From Eremophila alpestris peregrina (taxonomy: Eukaryota > Chordata > Aves > Passeriformes > Alaudidae): a stretch of 64,000 nucleotides of DNA. This document shows, in pieces, positions 1 to 11,952 of this stretch. The notes under the pieces are model-generated. The model saw nothing but the letters and a program-made list of their open reading frames with translations, searched no databases and had not been told where the DNA came from. Position 1 is the first letter of the stretch. Every line of letters starts with the position of its first letter. Both the position numbers and the translations under genes were made by a program. The stretch spans positions 7,662,177 to 7,726,176 of the forward strand of contig WMCF01000023.1 in NCBI GenBank assembly GCA_009792885.1, written 5' to 3'.

Positions 1-3000
1 CAGCCAAGTGATCTGGGGTAAGGTTAAATTAACTGTACTCGCTTTCCCTCCTCACACAACTGAACTGCCCGCTGGAAAAGCTCGTTAAGAGAGCAGATCT
101 CATTAAGTGTGACCCTGCAGGCAGCACAAGGGCTCTGTGCACATCATCAGCATGCAGCAGGAGGCAGTGGAACTGTGCCCGGGGCTGGCCCCGAGCCTGC
201 AGAAAGCTCCCGCAGCCGGCAGAGAGACACCAGAGCTGCTGCGGGACCCAGGGCTAAGGAGTCCTCCCGTGACAGGCTGACAAATTGGTTTGGAGTTCAG
301 TTTCTTGACACCTGGTCGGGAAGGAAAGGGCTGGCTGGGATGTGTCAGGAGTTCAGGGGAAGGTGGGGAGAGATCACGATGTGAAAGGGGAGAAGGGAGG
401 AACCGACAGCACAGAGCAGAGATGCCAGCTAATCCGAAGGCAGCAGGTAAGAGAGGGAAGTGCACACCCAGCAGCAGCTGGAAGCACCCAGCAGAAGCTA
501 AAGGGGACAAACAATGGCAAGAAGAGAGGAGGCCACCTCTGATTTTTTATGTGGTCACTATCCTGAGGGCTGTGGAAACAGTTCATGGAGGGCTTGAGAT
601 GGAACAACACAGCTGTTAAATACTGCTTGATAAAATACTCAGAGAACACTTGAAAAGGCTGGTTCTTGGCTGCATGGCTCTCATTTTCTATTCCTCCCTT
701 GACAGCTTTCACACTGTTTCAGATCTGTTTCAGAACAGAAAACCTCACATTTACCACTTCAGTGCAGAGGAAGTGTCAGGTCATGCTGCCCTGGGCAGGT
801 GGGGAGCAGTGCCCAGCTCCCAGTTCTGCCTTCTAGCTTGAAAAATCCTGCTAATCCTAAAGCAGCATGGATATATGGGGAGGTAAGGGAGATCAAAATA
901 GTATAAGCACAGGTTTAAGTATACCTGGTCCAGTTTATTTACTAAAAGGGCAAATTCCACAGTGCTTTAGTCACTTAGGTTTTTTGTCTACTTCTGCCTC
1001 AGGGCAAGCACCAGATCATTTGGGATAAATGAAACCTTGTAAAAACTCCACTTACTGTATTTGTGAACACCAGGTAATTTAGAATAAATGAAACCTTGTA
1101 AAAACTCTACTTGCTACATTTGTTTCAAGGCAGTAAACAACAACCCAAAGCAATCTCGCTCTACATTCTTCCCTGGAGAGTCACTGCACATGACACTTGC
1201 TGCAAGAACCTGGGGTGACTTCTTGCAAATCAGATCATCACTCCAAGTGCCCTGAAAGTGAACAAACCCATCTAGAACGAGGGACATGCATGGTAAAAGG
1301 ATTAAAATGCCACTAAAATGTTATTTTATGTTTATTATGGATATGAAGGAAGGCCATTACACACCTGCTGGCCACCACAGCCTGGTCACAGCCCACACCC
1401 TGCAAGTTCCTGTCCTTGGCACCATATTCTGCACTGGCAGTGCCAAGCTCAGCAGCTGCTCAAACCTGGCCACACACTGTTCCTTCAGAACACAACCACA
1501 TCAGTATTTTATGTAAGAATCAGAAAGCAAACTCAAGTAGTACAAAAAGTAACTCAGAGAGACTGCTTTAGGGCTCTGGAGTTCAAACAGGACAAAAAAA
1601 AGCTACAGCAAGATGTTGCACTGATTGAACTTGGCATTAAAACAAGTACTTAAATGCAAAGCCTGATCCTCAGACATGTAAGATTTATTTCTTTATTACT
1701 GGAGCAATGCAAAACAAAACCTGCTCAAGGGAGGGCTGAGCACAAACTCCCAGAACTGCAGCAGAAAGCCATGTGTGACATCAGCCTCTGGGGTGGGGTT
1801 CCCACAAGGACCTGCTGGCAGATGCATGATCACTCCAATAACATTTTCCCTAAGAGACAGCAGTAATTACTCTGCCATCTTCATTTTCAATAATTATTCT
1901 GCCATCTTTAGCTGTGCCACACTGCTCACCTCGCCTGTGACAGCGAGTTGGAGCTAAAATTGGAACAGGGACAAAGCCTGGGAGGGAACAGCACCTGAGA
2001 GGACACTCCCAGGGCTGCAAGCCAACACCCAAATGAGAAATCAGAGCCCACAGAGCACTTGGATGGCTCCAACCAGAGCTGACACCTGTGTTCAAGGGGC
2101 TCCAGTCCATATCCAGCTCATACCCTGAAAGGTTTCAGAATGATTTCATCCATGGGCACAGGAGGCTCTAACAGCACTTGACACCTGAAATTTGGAATCA
2201 CAAAAGCAGCCCAGGTCATGATCCACCCTCCAGCCCAATAATGACCCAACTGGTACCAGTTCATGCTCCTACAGTTATTTTTAACCCCCCCCCCCAAGCA
2301 TGGTGGGAAGCCAAGGCCTCAGGATATTGAGTTTTGCTCTCCCCTCAGGGATCCCAACCAAGGGCCTTCCAGAGTACCAGCCTTCATTAAAAATGTATTC
2401 AGCAACTCATCTCCCTGGAACCAGAGCTGCTGCAGGAAAAGCAGCAAATCATAAACTGGGTTTGCTTCCAACAGATGAGATGGATCACTGATTACTCAAG
2501 GCAGATATGAAATGTTACTGGTGACAAGTGCTTGGACAGGCAGATAGAAGGATCTTCTGAACAACTAAAGCCTTCCAGGTAATCTTTATGACATGTTGAC
2601 AGGAAAAGAAAACAGCAGCTTAAACAGCATGAATCAGCACAAATAGGCCAAGGAAATAACCTTCACTCCAAACACTCCTGAGCTTCAGGTAGATTGCCAT
2701 GCAAATTATATGCTTAAAGCTGATTAATTTTTAGAGCTATTTCACACACAACAGCTCCAGTTACTTCCCTGAATGACTACTTTAATTGAACACCCAAACA
2801 TTATATCTTGAAGGGGATAATTTCCCCTAATCATTTGTTCTGAAACACACTGGCTGTCCCCTGCACCCTGAGAAAGGTAAAACCTAGAAGGGATGCCCTG
2901 GAGAAAGGTGAGCTCAGGAGTTCAGGTGTGTACTTGGAGAGTGTAAGGTAATGAGACCCAGCTCCTGACCCTACACACAACATGTCACACCCCAGATCCC

Positions 3001-4702
3001 CACACAGCAGCACCACCAAGGACTCCAGCTCTCCCTGCAGCTGAGAAACCCTTCAGGATCCTGTTTTGCAGGTGACAGGTCCCAGAGGAGCCAGCCTGGC
3101 TGCACCATCCAGTGCCAACCCTCATTTACACACACCATTTAAAAATAAAAACTGGATCTATTTGATTCACAATTGTACCTTAACACAGGCACCTACTGCT
3201 GCTCTGCAGGCTGAACAAATTCTGAGGATTAGCAACTAATTCCAGCTTCAAGAGACTTTTTAATTGCTACTGTGTGCAGCCAGCCTTGCAACACCCACAG
3301 ATCTTTGCTTTGCAAGGAGCCAACCCCAATGCCTGCTCCAATGCCATAATTACCTGCACCATCAGGAGCCAAACACCACAAACTGTAACTCTGGCACCAC
3401 CAAACACTGCAAATCTTATTTTAAAAAGCTGCTTGAGCCAAAGCTGGCTGCAGGGAAGTGACAGTTCCTCCCCTGAACACACTGCAGACCAAGCAAGCTG
3501 AGACACCAAGACCCTGCAGCCCTCAGAGAGAGAAGGGAGGGTTCAGTTCTGTGTGGCAAATGTTCAAGTCCCATCCTGGGGAAAAAAATAAAACTAGAAA
3601 GCAGAGGCTACTGTGGCTACTTATTAAAACTTGTATGAAAATAAGTATGAAGGACATAAGTAATTTATCTGAAGGAGCCAACAGGATTTGACACAAGGAA
3701 GAGATTAACCAGACACCAAGAATTTAACAGAAAATCACTCTGACAAAGAGACCCACAGCTTCCAGGCCAACTGCCTGAGGTTACACAAAAATGGTTGAAG
3801 ATGGGCCATTGCAGAAGGAAAATCATCATCTTCCCTGTTATCTGCCCTAGGATTTCTCATTAACAGTTCTGCAGAGTTCCATCATTTAAAGTCCAAGGCA
3901 AGGCCAGCTATCTTTGCAGGAGATAAGAGGGTTGGTAACCTTTGCTCAAGCTGCAGGTTCCAGTGCACTCTGAAGGGGTTTCAACCTGTCTTTTAGAGGG
4001 TGTTACCTTGGTCTCGAGGTTCACCTTATATGACAGCCCATATTGAGATTAATAGAAGAAAAAGTCATTCTTTTTGTGCACGCTTAAACTGCATTGTTTG
4101 GAGCAGGTTTTTGGTACTTTATGGAGATTTTTTTCCTATCACCATAACCATCAAAACCAGCAGGTATTTTTAACTGGACTAAATAAAGGTCACTTCCTGC
4201 TACCAAGATTGGGGATTCAATTAACACACCTCTTCTGGCAGCACCTACAAGGAACACTGAGGCCATTTCCTGAACTGACCTTTATCCAATGGAGTGTGAG
4301 ACTGAAGCCCAGACTGCATCCCAGATGCTGCCACTGGCCACTCACAGACAATCCCCTGAGTTCAGCTTCAAATCAGGCTCCATCTGCAATGAAACAATGT
4401 AGAAAATGGTTTCGTGGCTGATTCCACCAATAACAACAAACTATTCTTTAGAAAAATCGTGACGTTAATTTACCTTGCAAAATTTCTTAAGAAAAAGAGA
4501 TATTTCTGGTTAGCTCTCCAGACCTGGCCATGCTGCTCCTCTCAGGGACAGTCCCTTTGGGTTCTTTCCTTGATTTGCTTCCTGTTTTCCCTTACAGTGC
4601 TTCTTCTCGCCCCCTTTTTTCTTTTAATGTGTTCTACATCTCCCTGTGCATCACTGTGCAGCATTTTGCACCCAAGAACACCCATGAACTTGCTGAAATT
4701 GC
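1..4702. other. Non-coding stretch left of the LTR at 4707
   Basis: No frame here resembles a known protein and no conserved exon with both splice sites stands out on either strand. The only structures seen are the 59-bp direct repeat at 1022 and a poly-C run near 2287. If the CpG island at 6.2-7 kb is the ATP8B1 5' end, this would be its first intron. Confidence 0.6.
1022..1124 (+). repeat. Short direct repeat, period 59
   Basis: ATAAATGAAACCTTGTAAAA then ACTC(C/T)ACTT occurs at 1025 and 1084. It is a local duplication in non-coding DNA. Confidence 0.7.
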
Positions 4703-4706
4703 CCAT

Positions 4707-4994
4707 TGTGAGGAAAAATCAGTGTCCACCAAGGAGACAGAGGAGTCCTGCAACTTAATTCAAATAAAGGGAGAATAAAGAAGCCCTGTGGAGTTTCTCT
4801 CTTGAGGTTTTGGAGGGCTGTCTGGATTCTGCGTAGGTTTTGTGTGCAGCCATTTGTCCTGTTACCCCAAGGTTCAGAAGTCAAACTGTCCGGGCTCTGT
4901 GATAAACTTGTGGCTTGAGGTTGGGAGAGACATTTCAAAGACATGAACACCCACACCCTGTTTGTAAAGACATTAGTGCACAGCTTTCCTATCA
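4707..4994 (-). mobile_element. Solo LTR, family I (internally deleted copy, 288 bp)
   Basis: The copy shares with the element at 6983-7461 the left end TGTGAGGAAAAA, the block GAGACAGAGGAGTCC, the segment AATTCAAATAAAGGGAGA and a GTTTGTAAAG block near the right end. CCAT flanks both sides (4703-4706 and 4995-4998), again a 4-bp target duplication. It lacks about 190 bp of the longer copy, including the clear CCAAT and TATA parts, so it is probably inactive. Confidence 0.65.
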
Positions 4995-5106
4995 CCATCA
5001 GTTGTCAAATTGTCAAATGAGAAACCTACACGGGGAAAACTCTGTTCCAGAGGGATTCTGTAAAGTTTACAGAATGCAAAAGCCAAAAAGCAGTGCTGTC
5101 CCAGAG

Positions 5107-5142
5107 CTCCTGTCACCTGCCCAGCTCCTGTCACCTGCCCAG
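5107..5142 (+). repeat. 18-bp unit repeated twice
   Basis: CTCCTGTCACCTGCCCAG is present twice in tandem, just before the MIR-type SINE relic. Confidence 0.75.
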
Positions 5143-5194
5143 CAGGGCTCAGAGAATCTCCCAGGAATGAGAATCGTGCCCTTCACCCCGACAA

Positions 5195-5300
5195 GCACAG
5201 GAACACCGAGGTTAAGTGATTTGCCCAAGGCCATTGGGTAAGTCACTGACAGAGCCCGGCTTGGGTTTCAGAGGCTCCTGGCCAACGTCCTGCATTCAAT
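5195..5300 (+). mobile_element. MIR-type (CORE-SINE) relic
   Basis: The string GAGGTTAAGTGATTTGCCCA is followed by AGGCCATTGGGTAAGTCACT, then GACAGAGCCCGGCTTGGGTT and a trailing CAGAGGCTCC. This follows the MIR consensus (gaggttaagtgacttgccca, then aggtcacacagctagtaagt, then the ggcagagccgggattcgaac section) in the same order. MIR-type SINEs are ancient in amniotes and rarely stay this recognisable in birds. The left boundary is approximate. Confidence 0.65.
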
Positions 5301-6244
5301 TACAGCTGCACAAAGCAGCTCATTTAACTGAGGCCAGGAGGAACATCCAAACCCCTCGGATCTGAAACAACACCAAGCAATCCCCTTTCCACGTTTAAGA
5401 GCAGGCCTTCAAACAACAGCCACACCGACAAGAGAGCAGAGAAAGAAACTGCAGCTCATTTTAAAATAGCTCCAGTGCAAGTGGCTTTTGGAATTCACCA
5501 CCCCAAACTCTAAAGCAAAGCTCCAGAACATTCACACGCTGTCTTACACGGCAGAATGAAGTGAGGACAGTTTAAAAGTTCCTGAAAATAATCTCTACAA
5601 TAGCTACAAGTTAACACAGAGACAAAGAGGCCTGGGACAGGTAGGAAAGGAACCAGACTCTGAGATAACCACCAGTGCAGAAGCTGACAAGGAAAACATC
5701 AAAAAAAAAGTCGAGATACCACTCGACTTCTAAACCAGGCTTTGCGGGGCAAGACAAATCAAACCCCACAACCAACTAGGAACCTGAGCAAGCACAGACA
5801 CTTACAGGAAGTTAATCCAGGGGCTCCAGCAGCAGCCACACGGGTGGGGACTGCTCCAGGGCAACCCCAAGCGCCACAGCCCGGAGACCAAACACCCCGC
5901 GCCGTTACTACCAGCCCTTCCCTGCCAGAGCTCCCGGTGCTTTCGGCCTCTTGGGTTTCACACCGCTCCTCTGACACCCGAGCCAGCGCTGAAATGCTCC
6001 ATTAGCTGCTCCATTTAGCACAGCTCCATCCCCACTCCAAGCAAGGGATGCTGTTTAAGCTATAAGACACCGATTTTTTTGTTTGTTTTCCGAGCTAGTC
6101 ACCGACCTCACAAGTAACTCGCCCAGTATCTTCTAGTGCAGAATTATTGTTCCTTAATGCAGAAACCTATTGCTGCTCTGATGGCTGTACAAACACTGAC
6201 TAATGAGTAATTACCGCGCAGCCCTGAAGGCTGTTTGCATCTTT

Positions 6245-6980
6245 TATAGGTATGGGGCGGGGGGGAAAGCCGGCAGCAGGGCCACGAACTCGCGTCAGTC
6301 CCGGGGAGCTCGGGGACACCGGGGACAGCCGAGCTGCCTTACCTCACCTTATAGCTTTCTTTAAGCTTCCAGACTTCAAGACTCTGCGCTGAGTTCGACG
6401 ATCACCGGCCGCACATCCCGGGGGTGGCAGCGAGGGGGACGCTGATTCCTGCCGGGCTTTAAACCCTCCAAAACACCGCGTCGTGGTCCCCGCTGCGACC
6501 AGGTGATGTTCTGGGAAGGAAAGAGCAAAGACAAGGCGTTCCGGGTGTGCCGGGGTCAGCTGCGGCCGCTCCTCTGCGGCGGGGCGGGACCGAGCCCTGC
6601 CCCGACCCCGCGGCGACAGCGGCACCTCGGGGGTGGCTCTGGATGTCCCCGCTGGTGAAGGACGCAGGAGCCCCCCGCAGGAGCCCCCGGTCCCCGCTCG
6701 CTCGCTCAGCGCCTGCCGAGCCTGGGCTCCGTGCGAGAACCGGCCGGACGGGTTCCCCCGGTTCTCCGGGCGGGGAGCAGGGGAGGGGCCCCGGGCAGGC
6801 ACAGCCCGCCGCTCCCGCAGCCTCCTCCCCGCTCGGACCCTCCGGGAGCTGCTGGCATTGCGGGAGATGCTGCCTTGCGGGCCCTGGGTACCCTGGAGCC
6901 AGCCCGGGGGAGGGATGGAGGAAGCTCCGGTGAGAGCTGGCACCTCCGTCCTGGCGGAAATGCCAGCATTGCTGTATCGC
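6245..6980 (-). promoter_or_regulatory. Second CpG island, candidate leftward promoter and noncoding first exon (possibly ATP8B1)
   Basis: The stretch is CpG-dense against AT-rich flanks, like the NEDD4L island. On the minus strand, two overlapping good donors, AAG|gtgagg and GAG|gtaagg, end at 6348 and 6343. This fits a first exon transcribed leftwards and spliced to something before position 1. In human, ATP8B1 is the upstream neighbour of NEDD4L and is transcribed away from it, so a divergent ATP8B1 5' end is the natural reading. No ATP8B1 coding sequence is visible in 1-6240, so this rests on gene order. A + strand donor (gtgaga near 6930) is weaker. An uncharacterised lncRNA promoter is the alternative. 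Confidence 0.5.
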
Positions 6981-6982
6981 TC

Positions 6983-7461
6983 TGTTAGGAAAATGAATCC
7001 ACAAACGCCAGAGGTTTATGCCTAAAAAAGAGACAGAAGAGTCCTTTTACTCGATTCGAATAAAGGGAGAGGCCATGGGGCATTTCCTTTGGGGTCTCTC
7101 CAATTTTTGGACGGCGCAGCCTCCTTTTTATCCTCATTTGCCTCTCTATTTCCCCATTGGCTGAGGCACTCGAGAGGTCCAGACTTCCCGGAATGCCTAA
7201 AGATTCATACCTAAAGATTCCCCTTGAACGTATAACCCCCTTTTAAATTTTGAATTCTTATGGAATTGATGGGTTTTCCCCAATGTTTCTTTCATCTTTC
7301 AGTATCCAATTTCATTTTTCAGCCAACCTACGGTTTGTTTGTAAAGGCAAATATCTTCTTTCCATTCATCAATCAGTAGAATCCTTCCCATTGTTTCTTT
7401 CATCTCTCAGTGCTGGTTTTATCTCCCAAAGTTTGTAAAGTCAAATCTGTCATTACTCTCA
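6983..7461 (-). mobile_element. Solo LTR, family I (complete, 479 bp, 4-bp target duplication)
   Basis: The element begins TGTTAGGAAAAT and ends ATTACTCTCA on the + strand, and is flanked by GCTC on both sides (6979-6982 and 7462-7465). Read on the minus strand it has LTR order: a pair of 20-bp U3 repeats (+ strand 7280 and 7388, period about 108), then CCAAT (7156-7160), then the TATA-like GGATAAAAAGG (7123-7133). A 4-bp target duplication is typical of gammaretrovirus-like (ERV1) insertions. No internal viral genes remain. The left end abuts the CpG island at 6245-6980, and the LTR points into it. Confidence 0.75.
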
Positions 7462-9463
7462 GCTCTTTATTCACTGGACTGTCCAGCATTGCAGAGAGCT
7501 TTGGAAGATCTACAGGATTTTCACCTTTTGCCCTTTTAAAAGCTCAGAATGGACTCCTGGTCCCCAAATCCTTTTGAGGAAGGACTGGAGAGTTGGGGGT
7601 GCACAGGATATTGTTAACCGATGGTTTTGTTCATTAATAAGCAGATTAATTAACAGATAAAGCAGTTATATATATTTAGGGGTGACAGTAGTGCCATATG
7701 CACATTTGTTCACAAATAATGCAATTTAAGGCAAGTGGAATGCAGACAGGGTTACTGATCTGATTAAATATAAAAAACTGGACAATTGTGTCTCTCAAAG
7801 TGATGATGGGCTGCTGCTCTATACTAAAAGTGATCTTTGTTTGGGACTGGCAGGTATTGGAGAGATCACTTGGTTTCTTTTTCAGCAGCAACAATACTCA
7901 ATTCTCCTGTGCCAGAAAAGTCTTGTTCAAACAGCCTTGGTTTTCCTAGACCAAAAATGCAGTGCTGGGTTCCAGAGCTGTGTCTTTCAGCACTTCTCTG
8001 TTTTACTGCCTGCCTCAAATTCCTCACATCAGAATAAAACCCAAGTTCATTAAAATCAGGGACATTTTGGCTTGTGCCTTGGACAATTCCCGTTCCGTGC
8101 AGGGCCTTAATTCCTGCCCAGGGCTGAACATTTGGCTTCCACTTCAGCATTCACAAGGTGGCTGCATGGTTTGTGGCACACACTGTCAGGAAGGAGATTA
8201 CTGGAGATAAAAGGGCCCTTAACAGTGACTAATGGCCCAGCCCAAATATTAGTTTTACACTTGCAGTACAGATCCATGTCTGAGGGAAACAGCAGCTGTT
8301 CCCTCCATGAGGAGGAGCATCCACTGCTGCCCTTCTCAGATCCTGCTCTTGGTCAGTTCCAGCAGTTCCAATTCTGCTTCAGGACTTTTCTCCTCTGTTC
8401 TCTCCTTTATTCCTCAGTCTCATCTTTCGTGCCCCTTCACCCCAAAACAGCAACGTGCCCTCAAATACCCTCCTTTCTGTCCCACTGCTCCTTCTCTCCT
8501 TCCCAGCCTCTATGCCTATTTTGTCAGGGTTTGGGACACAGCTGTGTAGAAAGGGTTATATATATCATTAATTCTGTATTTAAGCAGTTCTGAACACATT
8601 TATTTATTCACATTCTTATTTGACTTCATTTCCTAATGTGCAGAAACCAGGGGATAATGCAGATTGTCTTTCTAAGCAATCCTCTCCCTGTTCATCTTTC
8701 TCTATCAATCAATCCAAACAGAGTTTAATTCTCTATACCTTTCAGGTAATCTGGAATCAAAAGTAATTTAGATGGTAATTTTGAAAATTATTAATTTGAG
8801 GATGCTACAACTTGTACAGTTTGTAGGCAGAAAATAAATGGTGACAATTCTGCATGCTGAAAGAATTGTGCCTTTCTAAATTAAAATGTGCAGGATTTCC
8901 CGCTTTTCCTTTTTTCCTCCCTCATTTAAATTAAAAGCTTCCAGACAAAATTGATAGATTAGAGGTTTTCCTAGGCTAAAGCCCTGTTTCAGTGTCAAGA
9001 AGGCGGAGCCCAGCTCTTCTGGAAGTTTCAATTTCCTTATATCGACATGTAAAAGAGAAGGAACCAACAAATCAACAGCAGCCACAGCTCCAGAGCTAAC
9101 CCTTGGCAGAGGGATACCTGTGCCTCCTCACACAGCAGTGTGATTCCAGATGGAAAAATGGTCACTAAATCAATAAAACTGATTAAAATTGGGCTGGGTT
9201 CATGTAGTGCCAGAAGCTCAGAAGTTCCCTAAGAACACATGAGCAGGAGACCCGTGTGTTTGTGTCCAGCTTTTTCCAGGGAGCTTTCCTCTGCCCAGGT
9301 GCTTTCCTGCCTCAGTTTGGCACTTGCTGGAGGGAGCTCAGCTTGAAACCAGGCTCATTTCCAACTGAATTGTTAATTACCATGGTTGGGGTTAGTGCAG
9401 CCCAGCAGAGAATTCCACAAAGACCAAGCAGTGACTGCTGAGCTGCACTTGGAACGTGCCTTG

Positions 9464-9499
9464 TTATTCCCTGGATTATTCCCTGGATTATTCCCTGGA
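9464..9499 (+). repeat. 12-bp unit repeated three times
   Basis: TTATTCCCTGGA occurs three times in perfect tandem. It is a simple minisatellite with no other context. Confidence 0.85.
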
Positions 9500-11585
9500 T
9501 GAGGGATCTTAATGCACATTTCAGAGCAAGGACATGGAGGTGGGGAGATATTTTCTACTCCAGCTATTCAAAAAATGTTGTTTCCGGAGTGTTCCTCTTT
9601 CTGGCTGTGACCCAGGGATTTTACCCAACTCCATGTTCTTGTAAAACCTCTCCACCAAGCATGGTAGGGACATTCCCCATGTGGAGAACAGCTGTTTTCC
9701 CAAGTTGTGAAACCAGGGCTGACGTTTCTGAGGAACACAGAACGGGGCCCTTCACTCCATCTGACTCCAAATCTGTTTTCCTGAGGAGCTCTGGTGTTAC
9801 TCCTTGCTTCTGCCAACAGATGGGGAACCACACCGCTGAATTCCTGGCATGGCCTGACCTGCTGCTTCCAGCTTTGCTGGGAGTCTGACAGAGCACATTT
9901 GGCTTTAAAAAATGCTTTTAAATTATTTTATTATTACATCTACATGCTGTCACTCAGGATTAGTTTAGGAAGCAGGAGGGAATGGAGTTCCTGGGTTTGG
10001 GAAATGACAAATACTGCTGGAACAGTGAGAAATTGTGAGTAGTAGAATGGCCTTGCAGTGGTTTTGGACATGAAGGATGAGACTGAGGAACTCAAATCAC
10101 TGACCCCACTTCTGTGCCTGTTTCCATTGTATTTCCTTTCTGAATTCTCTTTCCATATTCCCTTTCCCAGAAGAACTGAACTGATTTAATCCTGGAGCTG
10201 TGTACTTCATTCCTTCTCAGGTTTCCACTTGGAATTTCAGTGGGAAGGTGAATTCTGCTCACAGATTGGTCTCTGGACCCTTTTGAACATGGAAATGTTC
10301 CTATCAGAGTACACTTAGGAAGTCTTCTTTTTCTTGTTTGTTCTTGTTTGGTGTTTTCTGTTTGTTTGGGGTTTTTTAAAACTACTTTTTGTTAAGTGTT
10401 TTGTTTGGATTATTTTTACAGTAGAAAGTTTATTTTCTTTTTCCTTTTTTTTTTTCTTCCTATGAGTCTGCGTTGCCACAAATCAAAACTCAGGCTTTTT
10501 TAGCTGTCACTTTTCCTTGCTGCATCCTGTCTCCTGTGATTTGTGATGAGCCTTTCCTTAAGGGAGCATTACTCCTGCTTAGCTTTCAGCCATTGTTCAG
10601 CTCCGGGCAATTGTTTTGGGAAATGATTGATTTTATGACTTGCATTGTTGTCTGCACAAACCCAGGCCCATCTGGGGTAATTTGCTGCTTTCATACTTGC
10701 TGAGGGAAGGGAATGTGTGTTGGCTTGACTAAAGTGGCAACAAACCCCTGCTATTATTTATGTGGTTTAAAAAGGGAATCCATCTCCTGTTTCCCTGGAG
10801 GTACTTCTGTGCTCAGGAATTACTACAACATTACTCAGAGCCCTTTGTGCAGGCGTTCACTTGGGGATGTTCTCCCAGATTGCCGTTCTCTGACTGGCTG
10901 GCATGCAAAAAAAGCTGGGAGAAACCAGTCTGCCAGGCAATCCTGGCCAGAATTCCAAGAAAATTCCCAGCACTGGGGGAATCCTTCAGGAGAGAGCAAG
11001 GTAGCAATAATATTCCTTACAAATTCAAAGCACTGTACAAAGATTCAATCATCTCTGAAGCAACTCCAAGTGATGTGTCCTAGTGAAGTGATTCCAGAGC
11101 CTGAAATGCTGCTCACACAGGAGCAGGCAGGGAATACAATTAAAGAGAAGAAAGTAAAACACCAAGGACAAATTGTGGCTGCAGGGAATGCATCCACATG
11201 CTCCTCATGGATTATTCTGCCCTCTCTCACCACACTGGCCTGTCTGGGCAGGGAAGCAGAGCTTTGAGACACAAAAGGAACAAGGGGTTATGTGGATTGT
11301 TATTTTTTTCTGTTGCAGGAGCAGTTTGCAAGGAGGACACACAGGAATAGGTGAGGAGCCACTTGTGAGCAGTCAGGTCCTGCCATGGCACCACAGAGTT
11401 CTGCTGTCCCCGGGACCCACAGGGTTTATCCATCCTGCAGCAGCATCCCTGTGTTTTACCAGAGCCACGTGCAAGTGACTCAGTTTGTTTGTTTTGGAGG
11501 GGAGTTGTTGCTTTTAGTCACCTCACAGTGTCATTTTATGTAACATGTTCAGGAGTGGGCCCGTACCAAGAGCCATGGATTTTAT

Positions 11586-11662
11586 AGATATATATATATA
11601 CACATGTGTATATATATATAAAGATACAGGCATTACAATGAAGTGGCCACATATATATATAA
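11586..11662. repeat. AT/GT microsatellite with palindromic centre
   Basis: ATATATATATA, then CACATGTGTA, then TATATATATA form a nearly perfect inverted repeat around CACATGTG. A further ATATATATAT run lies at about 11651. This is simple-sequence DNA. Confidence 0.8.
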
Positions 11663-11865
11663 AACTTATCACAGATTATTTTTCTTATTTTCCTGGCTTA
11701 TAGCTTATATATACACAGGAAAAAGAAATTCTTTTGGCCTTTGCACCAAGGAAGGTGCCTCATGGAAGTTGAAATTAAGATTAAAGTATTCCAGAGAAGG
11801 AATGACTGAGCAGAGCTCATGTAGGGCTGTGGCAAAGATTGATTTGAAGCAGAATGAGGGCAAGG

Positions 11866-11952
11866 AGAGGTGGCACAGGCCAGTTGGGAGTTGGGCTTTG
11901 CTGATCCCTATGGGTCCCTCCCAACTCAGGATATTTTATGATCCTATTCAAG
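11866..11952 (+). mobile_element. CR1 LINE 3'-tail fragment
   Basis: The sequence GTTGGGCTTTGCTGATCCCT then TGGGTCCCTCCCAACTCAGG and a tail ATTTTATGATCCTAT matches the typical CR1 3' end (ttggacttgatgatcttggaggtctcttccaacc, then ttctatgattctatg). It is heavily truncated at the 5' end, as is usual. Confidence 0.7.

Noticed and set aside
4280..4310. A TGGAGTGTGA string recalling the miR-122 seed region, a microRNA near NEDD4L in other vertebrates
   Set aside because: The match stops after the seed, no hairpin partner follows, and miR-122 lies on the other side of NEDD4L.
1..6240. Search for ATP8B1 coding exons on the minus strand
   Set aside because: I found no match to the N-terminal region of a P4-ATPase in any minus-strand frame, so no ATP8B1 CDS is claimed.
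6344..7025. Open frames of 85-199 codons on both strands over the second CpG island
   Set aside because: They show the same GC-rich effect, with no recognisable protein. Only the splice donors and island structure were kept as evidence.
10713..11267. A 184-codon + strand open frame
   Set aside because: It has no domain, no signal of codon constraint and no splice context, and other frames of similar length overlap it.
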